A stretch of 42,901 nucleotides of DNA from an uncultured Bacteroidales bacterium (GTDB lineage Bacteria > Bacteroidota > Bacteroidia > Bacteroidales > UBA932), in NCBI GenBank assembly GCA_946055165.1, contig CAMGFA010000014.1, positions 1 through 42,901 on the forward strand, given 5' to 3'. Made by a program: the position numbers and the translations under genes. Shown here one piece after another: positions 25,098 to 32,454 of this stretch (position 1 is its first letter; each line of letters begins with the position of its first letter). A model generated the notes under the pieces. It was not told the DNA's origin, ran no database searches, and saw only the letters and a program-made list of their open reading frames with translations.

Positions 25098-26288
25098 TTA
25101 TTTGCTGTTGTATGTATGCATACTGCTTTGGGCCGATGGGAGCAGATTTACGCCGTACCAGGTCATCTGCATTGCGGCAAACGAGAGCAGCAGGCTTGCG
25201 GCAAAGATTGCGTTATTATTTCGTCGGGGCAAATGCACTGCACAGAGAGTAAGAAGGTAAGTGGCTGCTGCCCAGCATTCTTTGGCATCCCATGCCCAGT
25301 AGTCACCCCAACTTAGCTGAGCCCAGATGGCTCCGAAGACAATTCCCATAAGGATGAGGCTGGACGATGTCTCCAAAAGCGGTCTGGAAAGTCTTGCGGC
25401 TTTGCTCGCCCGGGGTATGAAGCCTGCAATGGCGCAAAGCAGGCTGAGTGCAAGCGTGGAATAGGCCAGCATATAGACCATCAGGTGCGGCGCGAACCAG
25501 AAGCTGCGCAGGGCTGGCGGAAGGGTGGAGAAGTTTATGCGGGAAACCGATATCAGAGTGAATATCAGTGCAATCGCGATAACGGCCGGTAGTACTAGCC
25601 GTGATTTCCAGCTTCGCTTGACTCCAAGAACGGCTGCAATGACAAGCATTGCCATTCCTAAAAGCACTCCCGGGATGGAAGGGTCTCTGACGATTTTCAA
25701 CATCGCACGCTTTTCGTGCTGGCGGTCAAAATCTGACAGATACAAAAGCCAGCCTTTGTATGAGGCAGGATGGTTGATGCTGATTTGCCGAGATTTTCCG
25801 TTCAGGAGAATTGTCGCGCGATATTGCCTGGGCTTGTCTGTCCCTTCATAATGTTCTGTATGTACATCCTTGAGTTCCAGGTCGAAATCCAGAACCATTC
25901 CGTCTTCACAAAGGTGTTTCGGCTGGTCTTTGTCAAGAATAATGGCGCTTTGTATGCTGTCCGGGGCGGAAAATAAAGAAGAAGCCAGCACTATGCCCAG
26001 CCCAAGATGACTCAGGATAATGTTCAGCCCGGCTTTGTTGCGGATGGCATCCCGTGCTTCAACTCCGCTGAAAAAGATGCAGGCCAAAATAAGGGGTGCA
26101 AGAAAATAGCCGTGCACAGGTGATGGCTTGAGACAGCCTATGACTGCAAAGCCGATGGCAAGAAGGCTCAGAACAGCAACGCTCAGCCTGCGAGGACATT
26201 TTTTGGGGAACAGAAGTATGCTTACAAGCAAGGCTGCCGCCAAAATCAGCGACAGCGGAAAAGCGAAAAACTGCAGTTCAGGCCTCAT
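25098..26288 (-). CDS. Cytochrome c assembly protein, ResB/CcsA-like fusion
   Basis: The 396-residue protein has about eight membrane segments. The N-terminal half, with a soluble domain around 130-200, looks like a reduced ResB/Ccs1 part. The C-terminal half has the tryptophan-rich heme-handling motif of CcsA (SWGDYWAWDAKECWAA) and flanking histidines (FAPHLM, AVHLP). CcsBA proteins export heme and ligate it to CxxCH motifs of apocytochromes. It lies directly before the tri-heme peroxidase. Its ATG follows the TAG of the upstream lipoprotein gene with no gap. Confidence 0.85.
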   Translation of the reverse strand: MRPELQFFAFPLSLILAAALLVSILLFPKKCPRRLSVAVLSLLAIGFAVIGCLKPSPVHGYFLAPLILACIFFSGVEARDAIRNKAGLNIILSHLGLGIVLASSLFSAPDSIQSAIILDKDQPKHLCEDGMVLDFDLELKDVHTEHYEGTDKPRQYRATILLNGKSRQISINHPASYKGWLLYLSDFDRQHEKRAMLKIVRDPSIPGVLLGMAMLVIAAVLGVKRSWKSRLVLPAVIAIALIFTLISVSRINFSTLPPALRSFWFAPHLMVYMLAYSTLALSLLCAIAGFIPRASKAARLSRPLLETSSSLILMGIVFGAIWAQLSWGDYWAWDAKECWAAATYLLTLCAVHLPRRNNNAIFAASLLLSFAAMQMTWYGVNLLPSAQSSMHTYNSK

Positions 26289-27368
26289 CTAGTTTGACAA
26301 GCTGTTATGCACTGTGATATCCTTGCCGGCAAAGAAACGGAACCATTCAGCACGGTCGCGGCGCCAGTGATAGGTGGCGGAAGCCTCTTCCATATTGTAT
26401 ATTATGGTCCATTGGGTTCCTCCATAATATGAAGCGTCCGGCAGGCTGAGCACTGCGAACATGGCATCGGTGAGTTCGTCGGCCGTCATGATTCCCTTGC
26501 TTGCGCTGCGGAGTTCAAGCAGCTTAGCTTCGTGGGCCAGGCTTTCTTCTCCGCTGCCTATGCCTTGCTTTTCGCTGCAGAGGTAGTGGTTGTTGAGAAC
26601 ATCGCTCGGGGTGACAATCATCTTGTTCTCAACCCATTCAACAGCAACGCTCTTGCCTGCAGCATCGGCAATTATGAAATGGTGTGCCGAGCCTATGTCG
26701 GAATGGATATTGTACTGCTCGAGAAGATTCAGGGCCTCGTCCACGTTCGCTGCATAATTCAGAACCAGGCGGATTGCTGTGGTGGTGGTAAGATTCTTTT
26801 TGGATGCATCTTTTTGATCTGTAAGTTCTTTGTCCCCGGCCATGAGGTCAGCGATAACCACTCCTTTTTCATTGATGCCGTCCATCGGGACATACACGGC
26901 TGCTGTTGCTTTGTACTGGTTGATCATCCCTTTGGGTATGTAGTCTTCTCCAAAGCCGAGAAAATCCAGGTTGGATGTGGCTATTGAGGCATAGGCATTC
27001 TTTGGATAACAACGGATTACCATAGCCTTACAGTCGTCCCAGTCGAAGTTGCGTCCGAGCATCTGGGCCCCCTGTTGATTTTCGACGTGAAGGGCACTGC
27101 AGGCGAAATTGCCTGATTTTACTTCGCATTCCAATTTGCCGAAAGGCCCCGGAGAAAGCAGATTTTCCAGATAAGCGGCAAGTTCATCGGTGCTGCAGGC
27201 TCCACCCTGGTTGAGGAAATGTTCAAAACCGGCGTCAGAGTTGACGGTCATGGTATAGAAATCGGTTTTCAGTTCTTTGACGGTATCTCCCGCTTTTCCC
27301 AATTCGTTTTTGGTGCAGGAGACAAGAGTAGTTGCTATAAGAGCAAGGCTGAGTACAAGCTTTTTCAT
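26289..27368 (-). CDS. Ntn-hydrolase lipoprotein, choloylglycine hydrolase/C45 type
   Basis: The 359-residue lipoprotein has lipobox LVSC (Cys18). The catalytic core starts at Cys90 in FACSALHVEN; Arg106 and Asp109 in LGRNFDW have the spacing of Cys, Arg and Asp in bile-salt hydrolases and penicillin acylases. About 71 residues separate the lipid Cys from the nucleophile, so autocatalytic cutting before Cys90, as in C45 enzymes with propeptides, would free the enzyme from its lipid anchor. The substrate (a linear amide) is unknown. A -7 box ends 5 bp before the ATG. It heads the operon that continues with cytochrome c assembly and peroxidase genes. Confidence 0.8.
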   Translation of the reverse strand: MKKLVLSLALIATTLVSCTKNELGKAGDTVKELKTDFYTMTVNSDAGFEHFLNQGGACSTDELAAYLENLLSPGPFGKLECEVKSGNFACSALHVENQQGAQMLGRNFDWDDCKAMVIRCYPKNAYASIATSNLDFLGFGEDYIPKGMINQYKATAAVYVPMDGINEKGVVIADLMAGDKELTDQKDASKKNLTTTTAIRLVLNYAANVDEALNLLEQYNIHSDIGSAHHFIIADAAGKSVAVEWVENKMIVTPSDVLNNHYLCSEKQGIGSGEESLAHEAKLLELRSASKGIMTADELTDAMFAVLSLPDASYYGGTQWTIIYNMEEASATYHWRRDRAEWFRFFAGKDITVHNSLSN

Positions 27369-27373
27369 GTCTA

Positions 27374-27381
27374 CAAATATA
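27374..27381 (-). promoter_or_regulatory. -7 box of the Ntn-hydrolase operon
   Basis: TATATTTG on the minus strand matches TAnnTTTG and ends 5 bp before the ATG at 27368, giving a leader of a few bases at most. No -33 match was found. Confidence 0.55.
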
Positions 27382-27428
27382 AGTATTTATTTTCGTATAG
27401 TATCTCTTAGGAGTTTAATTGCCGACCG

Positions 27429-27674
27429 AGCAGAATAACTTTTGCAGGCAGGAAATCTGGAACGATTCTGCTGTGGGAAGCGGGATTGAGGGTCTTGCCG
27501 AAAGAGACCTCGTCTCCTGAGGAAGGAAGGGGCCCACAAGCGAAGCGAAGTGGGAAGGAGTCTCTGAAGGCAAGAGCCCTCAAGAACGCGCAGAAAGTTG
27601 AGGAGAATGCTGATGATGAAAATATGTACTGCGAGGCTGGCAGGCTTGTGGCTGGAAGGCTTGCAGGCCAAGCC
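27429..27674 (+). other. Highly structured intergenic region, candidate non-coding RNA
   Basis: This gap between two minus-strand genes folds strongly. The parts are an 8-bp hairpin (27429-27436 with 27465-27472); a 14-bp stem with one bulge (27486-27499 with 27569-27583); and, inside it, a GAA/GAA internal loop and AGAGAC/GTCTCT (27503-27508 with 27560-27565). Further in are the hairpin CCCAC/GTGGG (27533-27537 with 27550-27554, loop AAGCGAAGCGAA) and, outside, GGCTTG/CAAGCC (27658-27663 with 27669-27674). GA pairs in the internal loop favour the plus strand as the RNA. AGAGAC can also pair with 27512-27516, a possible switch. I do not recognise it as RNase P, tmRNA, 6S or SRP RNA. Confidence 0.4.
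27615..27664. repeat. Dispersed intergenic repeat core, copy B
   Basis: It is 44/50 identical without gaps to 59-108 at the other end of the window. It follows the long stem of the structured region after 31 bp. Similarity may continue upstream, since CTCAAG occurs in both copies at nearly the same distance from the core. Confidence 0.6.
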
Positions 27675-27702
27675 GCATTCAGTGCAAATCACTTGCAAAC
27701 AG

Positions 27703-28881
27703 TTACACTCCGCTGCAGAGGAGAAGGCGTTTGGCCTGCTCCTGCCTGCAGGCGAAGAGGTGGTAGTGAAGGCCGTTGGGGGCGAGGCCGCTGCGGACTT
27801 TCATTTTTTTCTGCAGTTCTTCGCTGCTCAGGCCCTGCAGGCTGGAACTGACTTCAAGTCGAGGGTGGCGCACGGAGAGTTCCCGGAGATTTTCTTTGCT
27901 GAAGGGCAGGTTCTCTTCCACTCTGAAGATTTTGTAGAAGTTGAGCAGCGGATGCCCGAAATGTCTCTCAAGTTCTTTTCCGCAGAGAAAGAGCCTGCTT
28001 TGGGGAGCAAGTTTTTGGGCTCCGAAGACCTGTACGGCAAGGTCCTGGGCTGCAGCTTTGAGCAGGACGGAATCGGCTTCCAAAAGGAAAGGACGCTCCG
28101 AAGAAGTGCCGTCCAAGGCGATGCCGGGCTGTATTTGACTTATGTTCAGGGAAATATTGTTGTTGACAATATGGAGTTCCGTTTCGCTTGCGGGCTGCCC
28201 GTTTTCCAGCAGCACCAGCAGTTCCTTTACCTCGTGCTTTATGCCCAGCACAACGATTCTGCTCAGCTTGAAGCCGGCGCTGTTGTGGCCCAGCCGGCGG
28301 ATAAGCATGGTGATATCGGCCATGGGGGAGAGCTTGAGCAGCAGCCTCGGGCTCAGCAAGGCCAAGCGGGGCAGCAGTTCCATGATATTGGGACTGCATT
28401 CTTCCAATAGAAACACCTTGCCTCCTTCGCGGTTGCGGCGGGCGGGGTCCAGGAAGATGCAATCGGCCCTGAAACCTTCTTCCTCCAGCTGCCCGAGGAA
28501 GTCCGGCGTGATTTCGGCATTGCGGCAATAAACCGATGCCTTGTGCGGCAACAGGCCGATATTGTGTTCGAAGATGGCAGAAAGGGCGGCATCGCGCTCG
28601 AAATGGAAGACTTGGGAGAATCGGCCGGCAAAAGCCCAGCTGTCCACGCCGAGCCCTCCGGTGAAATCCGCAATACTGGCCGATTCCGGCAGAAGAGAAG
28701 CCAGCAGCGAGGCCTTGAAAAGGGCGCTCTGCTCCGAAGAACACTGCTCGAGTGCCAGGCTCTGAGGCAGCTGGAGGCCCTCCACGCCCGCCCAGGACGG
28801 GATTTTGGACTGCAGTTTGCGCTGCTTTTGTTCTTCCATCCCTTGAAGGATTGTGCTCATCGACGATTTCTTTTGTGCCAT
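27703..28881 (-). CDS. Class I SAM-dependent methyltransferase with THUMP-like domain
   Basis: The 392-residue protein has SAM-binding motif I ADFTGGLGVDS near 70-80 and the catalytic-region LDPARRNREGGKVFLLEECSPN in the middle. The C-terminal part (about 290-392) resembles the THUMP-like domain of Bacteroidetes RNA methyltransferases. The target, probably an RNA, is unknown. The start is the ATG at 28881; the longer open frame runs into the divergent cstA promoter. A weak -7-like CACTTTTG (28895-28888) lies 6 bp before the ATG. Confidence 0.85.
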   Translation of the reverse strand: MAQKKSSMSTILQGMEEQKQRKLQSKIPSWAGVEGLQLPQSLALEQCSSEQSALFKASLLASLLPESASIADFTGGLGVDSWAFAGRFSQVFHFERDAALSAIFEHNIGLLPHKASVYCRNAEITPDFLGQLEEEGFRADCIFLDPARRNREGGKVFLLEECSPNIMELLPRLALLSPRLLLKLSPMADITMLIRRLGHNSAGFKLSRIVVLGIKHEVKELLVLLENGQPASETELHIVNNNISLNISQIQPGIALDGTSSERPFLLEADSVLLKAAAQDLAVQVFGAQKLAPQSRLFLCGKELERHFGHPLLNFYKIFRVEENLPFSKENLRELSVRHPRLEVSSSLQGLSSEELQKKMKVRSGLAPNGLHYHLFACRQEQAKRLLLCSGV

Positions 28882-28907
28882 AGAGTACAAAAGTGCGAAA
28901 AAATCCT

Positions 28908-28915
28908 TAATTTTG
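28908..28915 (+). promoter_or_regulatory. -7 box of cstA
   Basis: TAATTTTG fits TAnnTTTG and ends 18 bp before the cstA ATG at 28934. There is no good -33 match. It lies within the 52-bp gap to the divergent methyltransferase gene. Confidence 0.5.
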
Positions 28916-28933
28916 AAATTCAAAACCCGTATA

Positions 28934-30394
28934 ATGATAACTCTCATTCTCAGCATTCTGGCCCTTGTAATAGGCTATCTGCTATATGGAAAGCTTGCCG
29001 AAAGAATTTTCGGCCCCGACAAAAGCCGCAAGACTCCGGCCTATACCAAATCCGACGGCTTGGATTTCGTTCCTCTCCCTTCGTGGAAGGTATTTATGAT
29101 CCAGTTCCTCAATATTGCCGGAACAGGTCCCATTTTCGGAGCAATCATGGGAGCCAGGTTTGGCCCTTCGAGTTATCTCTGGATAGTATTGGGCTGCATT
29201 TTCGCCGGCGCCGTGCACGACTATTATGTTGGCATGCTTTCGGTACGCAGCGGGGGAGTCGGCCTGCCGGAACTGGTGGGAGAACATCTGCATCCCAAGG
29301 CAAAGGGCATCTCGGTCTTTTTCTCGGCCCTGATGCTGCTTCTTGTGGGTGCGGTCTTCGTTTACAGCCCGGCCCTCATCCTCGGTGACCTCACTTCCAG
29401 CCAGAGCCTGAACACCACCTTCATCTGGGTTGTAGTTGTGCTGATTTACTACGTGATTGCCACATTGGTGCCTATAGACAAGATAATTGCCAAGATTTAT
29501 CCCATATTTGCAATTGCCCTGCTGTTCATGGCCCTTGCACTGCTGGCCTGTCTCTTTGTCAAATGGCCGGAAAATCTGCCGGAATTGTGGGACGGGCTTC
29601 AGAACCGTAATCCTTCGGCCGGTCCTGTTTTCCCTGTGCTTTTCATTACAATTGCCTGCGGAGCAGTAAGCGGCTTCCACGCCACTCAGTCCCCTCTGAT
29701 GGCCAGATGTATGAAAAACGAGCAGCTGGGAAGACCGGTCTTCTACGGTGCAATGATTACAGAAGGAATAGTGGCGCTCATCTGGGCGGCCGTATCGTCC
29801 TATTTCTTCTTTGCCGGCGGCAATGTGGAGATGGGTGCAGAAGGGGTGAGTGCCGCTCCTCAGGTTGTGACAAGCGTTTCCAAACACTGGCTCGGAACCA
29901 TAGGCAGCATCCTTGCCATCCTGGGCGTGGTTGCCGCTCCGATTACCAGCGGCGATACCGCCTTGCGCAGCCTTCGCCTTATCGTGGCCGATGCTCTCAA
30001 ACTCGACCAGAAACCCATCCGCAATCGTCTTGCAGTGAGCGTGCCTATATTCATTGTCACAGCCGCCCTGCTCTGGTTCAATATTGCCGATGCAAAAGGC
30101 TTCGACATCATCTGGCGCTATTTCGGCTGGGCCAACCAGACCCTTGCGGCCCTTGCCCTCTGGACAGTCACTGCTTTCCTCTCCAAGAACAGAAAAGGCG
30201 CAAGCTATATGCTCGCGCTTTTCCCTGCGGCCTTTATGACTTCCGTCACCCTGACCTTTATTCTTACTGCCAAGATAGGCTTCAACCTGCCTTACAGCCT
30301 GGTGCCATATCTGGGGATTTCCATTTTCTGCCTCTCTATAGCGCTTTTCTGCTACCTGAGATTCAGGCGTTTGCGAAAAGCCCCTTTGATATGA
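28934..30394 (+). CDS. cstA: CstA-family carbon starvation protein, peptide/pyruvate transporter
   Basis: The 486-residue protein has about 12-13 membrane segments and the CstA signature regions [33 protein letters not shown] and [16 protein letters not shown]. coli CstA is near 700 residues; shorter forms like this are usual in Bacteroidetes. The family imports peptides or pyruvate across the inner membrane. The longer open frame to 28853 is rejected because it overlaps the promoter and the divergent gene. The 3' end overlaps the convergent asd gene by 32 bp. Confidence 0.9.
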   Translation: MITLILSILALVIGYLLYGKLAERIFGPDKSRKTPAYTKSDGLDFVPLPSWKVFMIQFLNIAGTGPIFGAIMGARFGPSSYLWIVLGCIFAGAVHDYYVGMLSVRSGGVGLPELVGEHLHPKAKGISVFFSALMLLLVGAVFVYSPALILGDLTSSQSLNTTFIWVVVVLIYYVIATLVPIDKIIAKIYPIFAIALLFMALALLACLFVKWPENLPELWDGLQNRNPSAGPVFPVLFITIACGAVSGFHATQSPLMARCMKNEQLGRPVFYGAMITEGIVALIWAAVSSYFFFAGGNVEMGAEGVSAAPQVVTSVSKHWLGTIGSILAILGVVAAPITSGDTALRSLRLIVADALKLDQKPIRNRLAVSVPIFIVTAALLWFNIADAKGFDIIWRYFGWANQTLAALALWTVTAFLSKNRKGASYMLALFPAAFMTSVTLTFILTAKIGFNLPYSLVPYLGISIFCLSIALFCYLRFRRLRKAPLI

Positions 30395-31379
30395 GGTATT
30401 CTGCAATCTGAACGGCGTTGAGAGCTGCTCCTTTGCGGATCTGGTCCGATACGGTCCAGAAGCTGAGTCCGTTTTCGCAGGCGAGGTCTTTGCGTATGCG
30501 TCCCACATATACCGGGTCCTTGCCTTCGAGGAAAAGAGGCATGGGGTAGAGTTTCTCTGCCGGAGAATCCATAAGGACCACACCCGGAGCCTTTGCAAAG
30601 GCTTCTCTTGCCTGCTCCACGCCCAGCGGCTGTTCAGTTTCGACCCAGATGCTCTCGCTGTGGCAGCGAAGCGACGGAACCCTCACACAAGTTGCACTTG
30701 TGCGCACATCGGAATGCATTATCTTGCGGGTCTCGTCGAACATCTTCATCTCTTCCTTTGTGTAGCCGTTGTCGGTGAAAACATCTATCTGGGGGATGAG
30801 GTTGTAGGCCAGCTGATAGGCGAATTTGTTCACTGTAACTTCCTCACCTGCAAGCACCTGCCTGTACTGCTCGTGCAGTTCGGCCATTGCGCTGGCTCCT
30901 GCTCCGCTGGCAGCCTGATAGGTGGAGACCCTTACTGTCTTGATGTGCGAGAGCTGCTCAATGGCATTGAGGGCTACAACCATCTGAATGGTGGTGCAGT
31001 TCGGATTGGCAATAATGCCGCGAGGGCGCACGAGGGCATCGTCCGGATTGATTTCAGGCACAACGAGCGGAACGTCTGCATCCATGCGGAAGGCGCTGCT
31101 GTTGTCTATCATAATGGTTCCGAAGCGGGTGATGTCCGCCGCATATTCCCTGGATGTGCCGGCTCCGGCCGATACGAAGGCGATGTCCACGCCCTTGAAG
31201 TCGTCGTTGTGGGCAAGTTCCTTGATTATGATTTCCTTCCCTTTGAAGCTGCGTGGCTGTCCGGCGCTTCTCGAAGAGCCGAAAAGCAGAAGTTCGTCAA
31301 TGGGGAAGTTCCTTTCTTCCAGTAATTTGAGGAGCTCCTGGCCTACTGCGCCGCTGGCTCCGACAATTGCAATTTTCAT
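30363..31379 (-). CDS. asd: Aspartate-semialdehyde dehydrogenase
   Basis: The 338-residue enzyme reduces aspartyl phosphate to aspartate semialdehyde with NADPH, feeding lysine/diaminopimelate, threonine and methionine synthesis. Marks are the [14 protein letters not shown] nucleotide site (7-20), catalytic Cys128 in [10 protein letters not shown], and His240 in [11 protein letters not shown]. It starts with an ATGA overlap on the thioesterase gene. Its 3' end overlaps the convergent cstA by 32 bp. Confidence 0.97.
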   Translation of the reverse strand: MKIAIVGASGAVGQELLKLLEERNFPIDELLLFGSSRSAGQPRSFKGKEIIIKELAHNDDFKGVDIAFVSAGAGTSREYAADITRFGTIMIDNSSAFRMDADVPLVVPEINPDDALVRPRGIIANPNCTTIQMVVALNAIEQLSHIKTVRVSTYQAASGAGASAMAELHEQYRQVLAGEEVTVNKFAYQLAYNLIPQIDVFTDNGYTKEEMKMFDETRKIMHSDVRTSATCVRVPSLRCHSESIWVETEQPLGVEQAREAFAKAPGVVLMDSPAEKLYPMPLFLEGKDPVYVGRIRKDLACENGLSFWTVSDQIRKGAALNAVQIAEYLISKGLFANA

Positions 31380-32131
31380 ATTTTGTCCTTTTTGTAGATC
31401 AGGCGCAGAAGGTAGTGGGTTTCGTTGCCGATTTTGCCTTCGAAATTCACAGTAATTCCATCTTCGCTTTCAATGATGTTTCTGTAGATGTCTATGTTTT
31501 CGCCTTCGTGGGTTTCCTTTGAGAAATTGATGTCCAGTTCGGCAGGGAAGGCTCCGTTCACCAGGTCGGCCGGGAGGAGGTCCATTGCCCATGTGATGTA
31601 GCTGGTGTTGTTGGCGTGGCCGATGAAGTCGCAGTCGCTGTAGCGGACGCAGTGGCTTGCGACGAGTTCTGCATTGCGGTCAGCTCGCAGGCGGCAGGCA
31701 TTTTCTTCGATGGCGCTTTCGAGGTTCTGCGGACGGGTGTCGAAGAATTCGGCGAGTCTGTCGCTTCTGAACAGGGAGCGTTCCTTTGTGTTGAGAGCTA
31801 TCCAGGAGCTGGTTCCTCTAACAAGGCTCCTGCCCGATGCGTCATTCATCTGATAGTCCCTTATGAAATAGAGTCCGTTCACACCCTTGTGCCATGTGGC
31901 GAACTCGATGCTGTCCCGGAAATGAGGTATTCTGTCGAATATCAGATGAGTGCGAGATACGACCCAGGCCAAATCGTGGGCGGCCAGGTCGTCAAAGCCG
32001 AAATTCAGGGCGTCGGCTGCGCGCATTGCCATCTCCTGTGCTATGCACATGAAGGACGATGGCCTCAGCCTCTGTTGAGAATCAACCAGATAGCTGGGAA
32101 TAAGCATTTTTTCTATGTGTTTTGTTTCCAT
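31376..32131 (-). CDS. Acyl-ACP thioesterase (FatA/FatB-like)
   Basis: The 251-residue double hot-dog protein has [14 protein letters not shown] and [13 protein letters not shown] in the first half and the second-repeat segment [28 protein letters not shown]. It should release fatty acids from acyl-carrier protein in the cytoplasm. The open frame reaches a TTG at 32152 that lies inside the -7 box, so the ATG at 32131 is the start. It is coupled to asd by a 4-bp overlap. Confidence 0.88.
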   Translation of the reverse strand: METKHIEKMLIPSYLVDSQQRLRPSSFMCIAQEMAMRAADALNFGFDDLAAHDLAWVVSRTHLIFDRIPHFRDSIEFATWHKGVNGLYFIRDYQMNDASGRSLVRGTSSWIALNTKERSLFRSDRLAEFFDTRPQNLESAIEENACRLRADRNAELVASHCVRYSDCDFIGHANNTSYITWAMDLLPADLVNGAFPAELDINFSKETHEGENIDIYRNIIESEDGITVNFEGKIGNETHYLLRLIYKKDKI

Positions 32132-32149
32132 TTTAAGGGATAAAGTGTA

Positions 32150-32157
32150 CAAAATTA
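32150..32157 (-). promoter_or_regulatory. -7 box of the thioesterase-asd operon
   Basis: TAATTTTG on the minus strand fits TAnnTTTG, 18 bp before the ATG at 32131. At the -33 position only a partial match is seen. Confidence 0.5.
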
Positions 32158-32179
32158 GAAAAAATCGATAGAATATCAG

Positions 32180-32199
32180 TAAAAATCATTATTTTTACC
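32180..32199. promoter_or_regulatory. 20-bp palindrome between thioesterase and pspC, possible operator
   Basis: GTAAAAAT and ATTTTTAC form perfect 8-bp arms around CATT. It sits in the 85-bp divergent gap, behind the thioesterase -7 box and 17 bp before the pspC ATG. Either a protein site or a weak RNA hairpin is possible. Confidence 0.45.
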
Positions 32200-32216
32200 G
32201 AAATTTACTTGTTAAT

Positions 32217-32414
32217 ATGGTTAGAAAGCTTTATCGAGACAGTTATCACAAAATGATAGCAGGTGTATGCGGCGGGATTGCCGATTATTTCCAGATTGAC
32301 CCCACAATTGTCAGGCTCCTCTTTTTGTTTTTTTGCCTGTGTGGCGGTGCGGGTGTATTGGCATATATCATTTGTATGCTTGTAATTCCGGTCAGAAACG
32401 ATTTGGTGCAGTAA
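32217..32414 (+). CDS. PspC-domain small membrane protein
   Basis: The 65-residue protein is a complete PspC domain: an N-terminal soluble segment with IAGVCGGIADYFQIDPTIVRLLF, then one membrane helix (about 33-58). Stand-alone PspC proteins are linked to envelope stress responses. It has an own ATG at 32217 with a palindrome just upstream, and the M16 peptidase gene follows after 40 bp, so they may be co-transcribed. Confidence 0.92.
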   Translation: MVRKLYRDSYHKMIAGVCGGIADYFQIDPTIVRLLFLFFCLCGGAGVLAYIICMLVIPVRNDLVQ

Positions 32415-32454
32415 TTGCAGTCCGGTCCAAGATTTTGAAATTATTCATTGCCGT

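Noticed and set aside
28982..30598. Antisense ORF of 538 codons across cstA and asd
   Set aside because: It is a shadow of two well-supported genes, with composition typical of reverse-frame translation.
32132..32152. TTG start at 32152 for the thioesterase
   Set aside because: It overlaps the -7 box at 32150-32157; the ATG at 32131 is consistent with the promoter.
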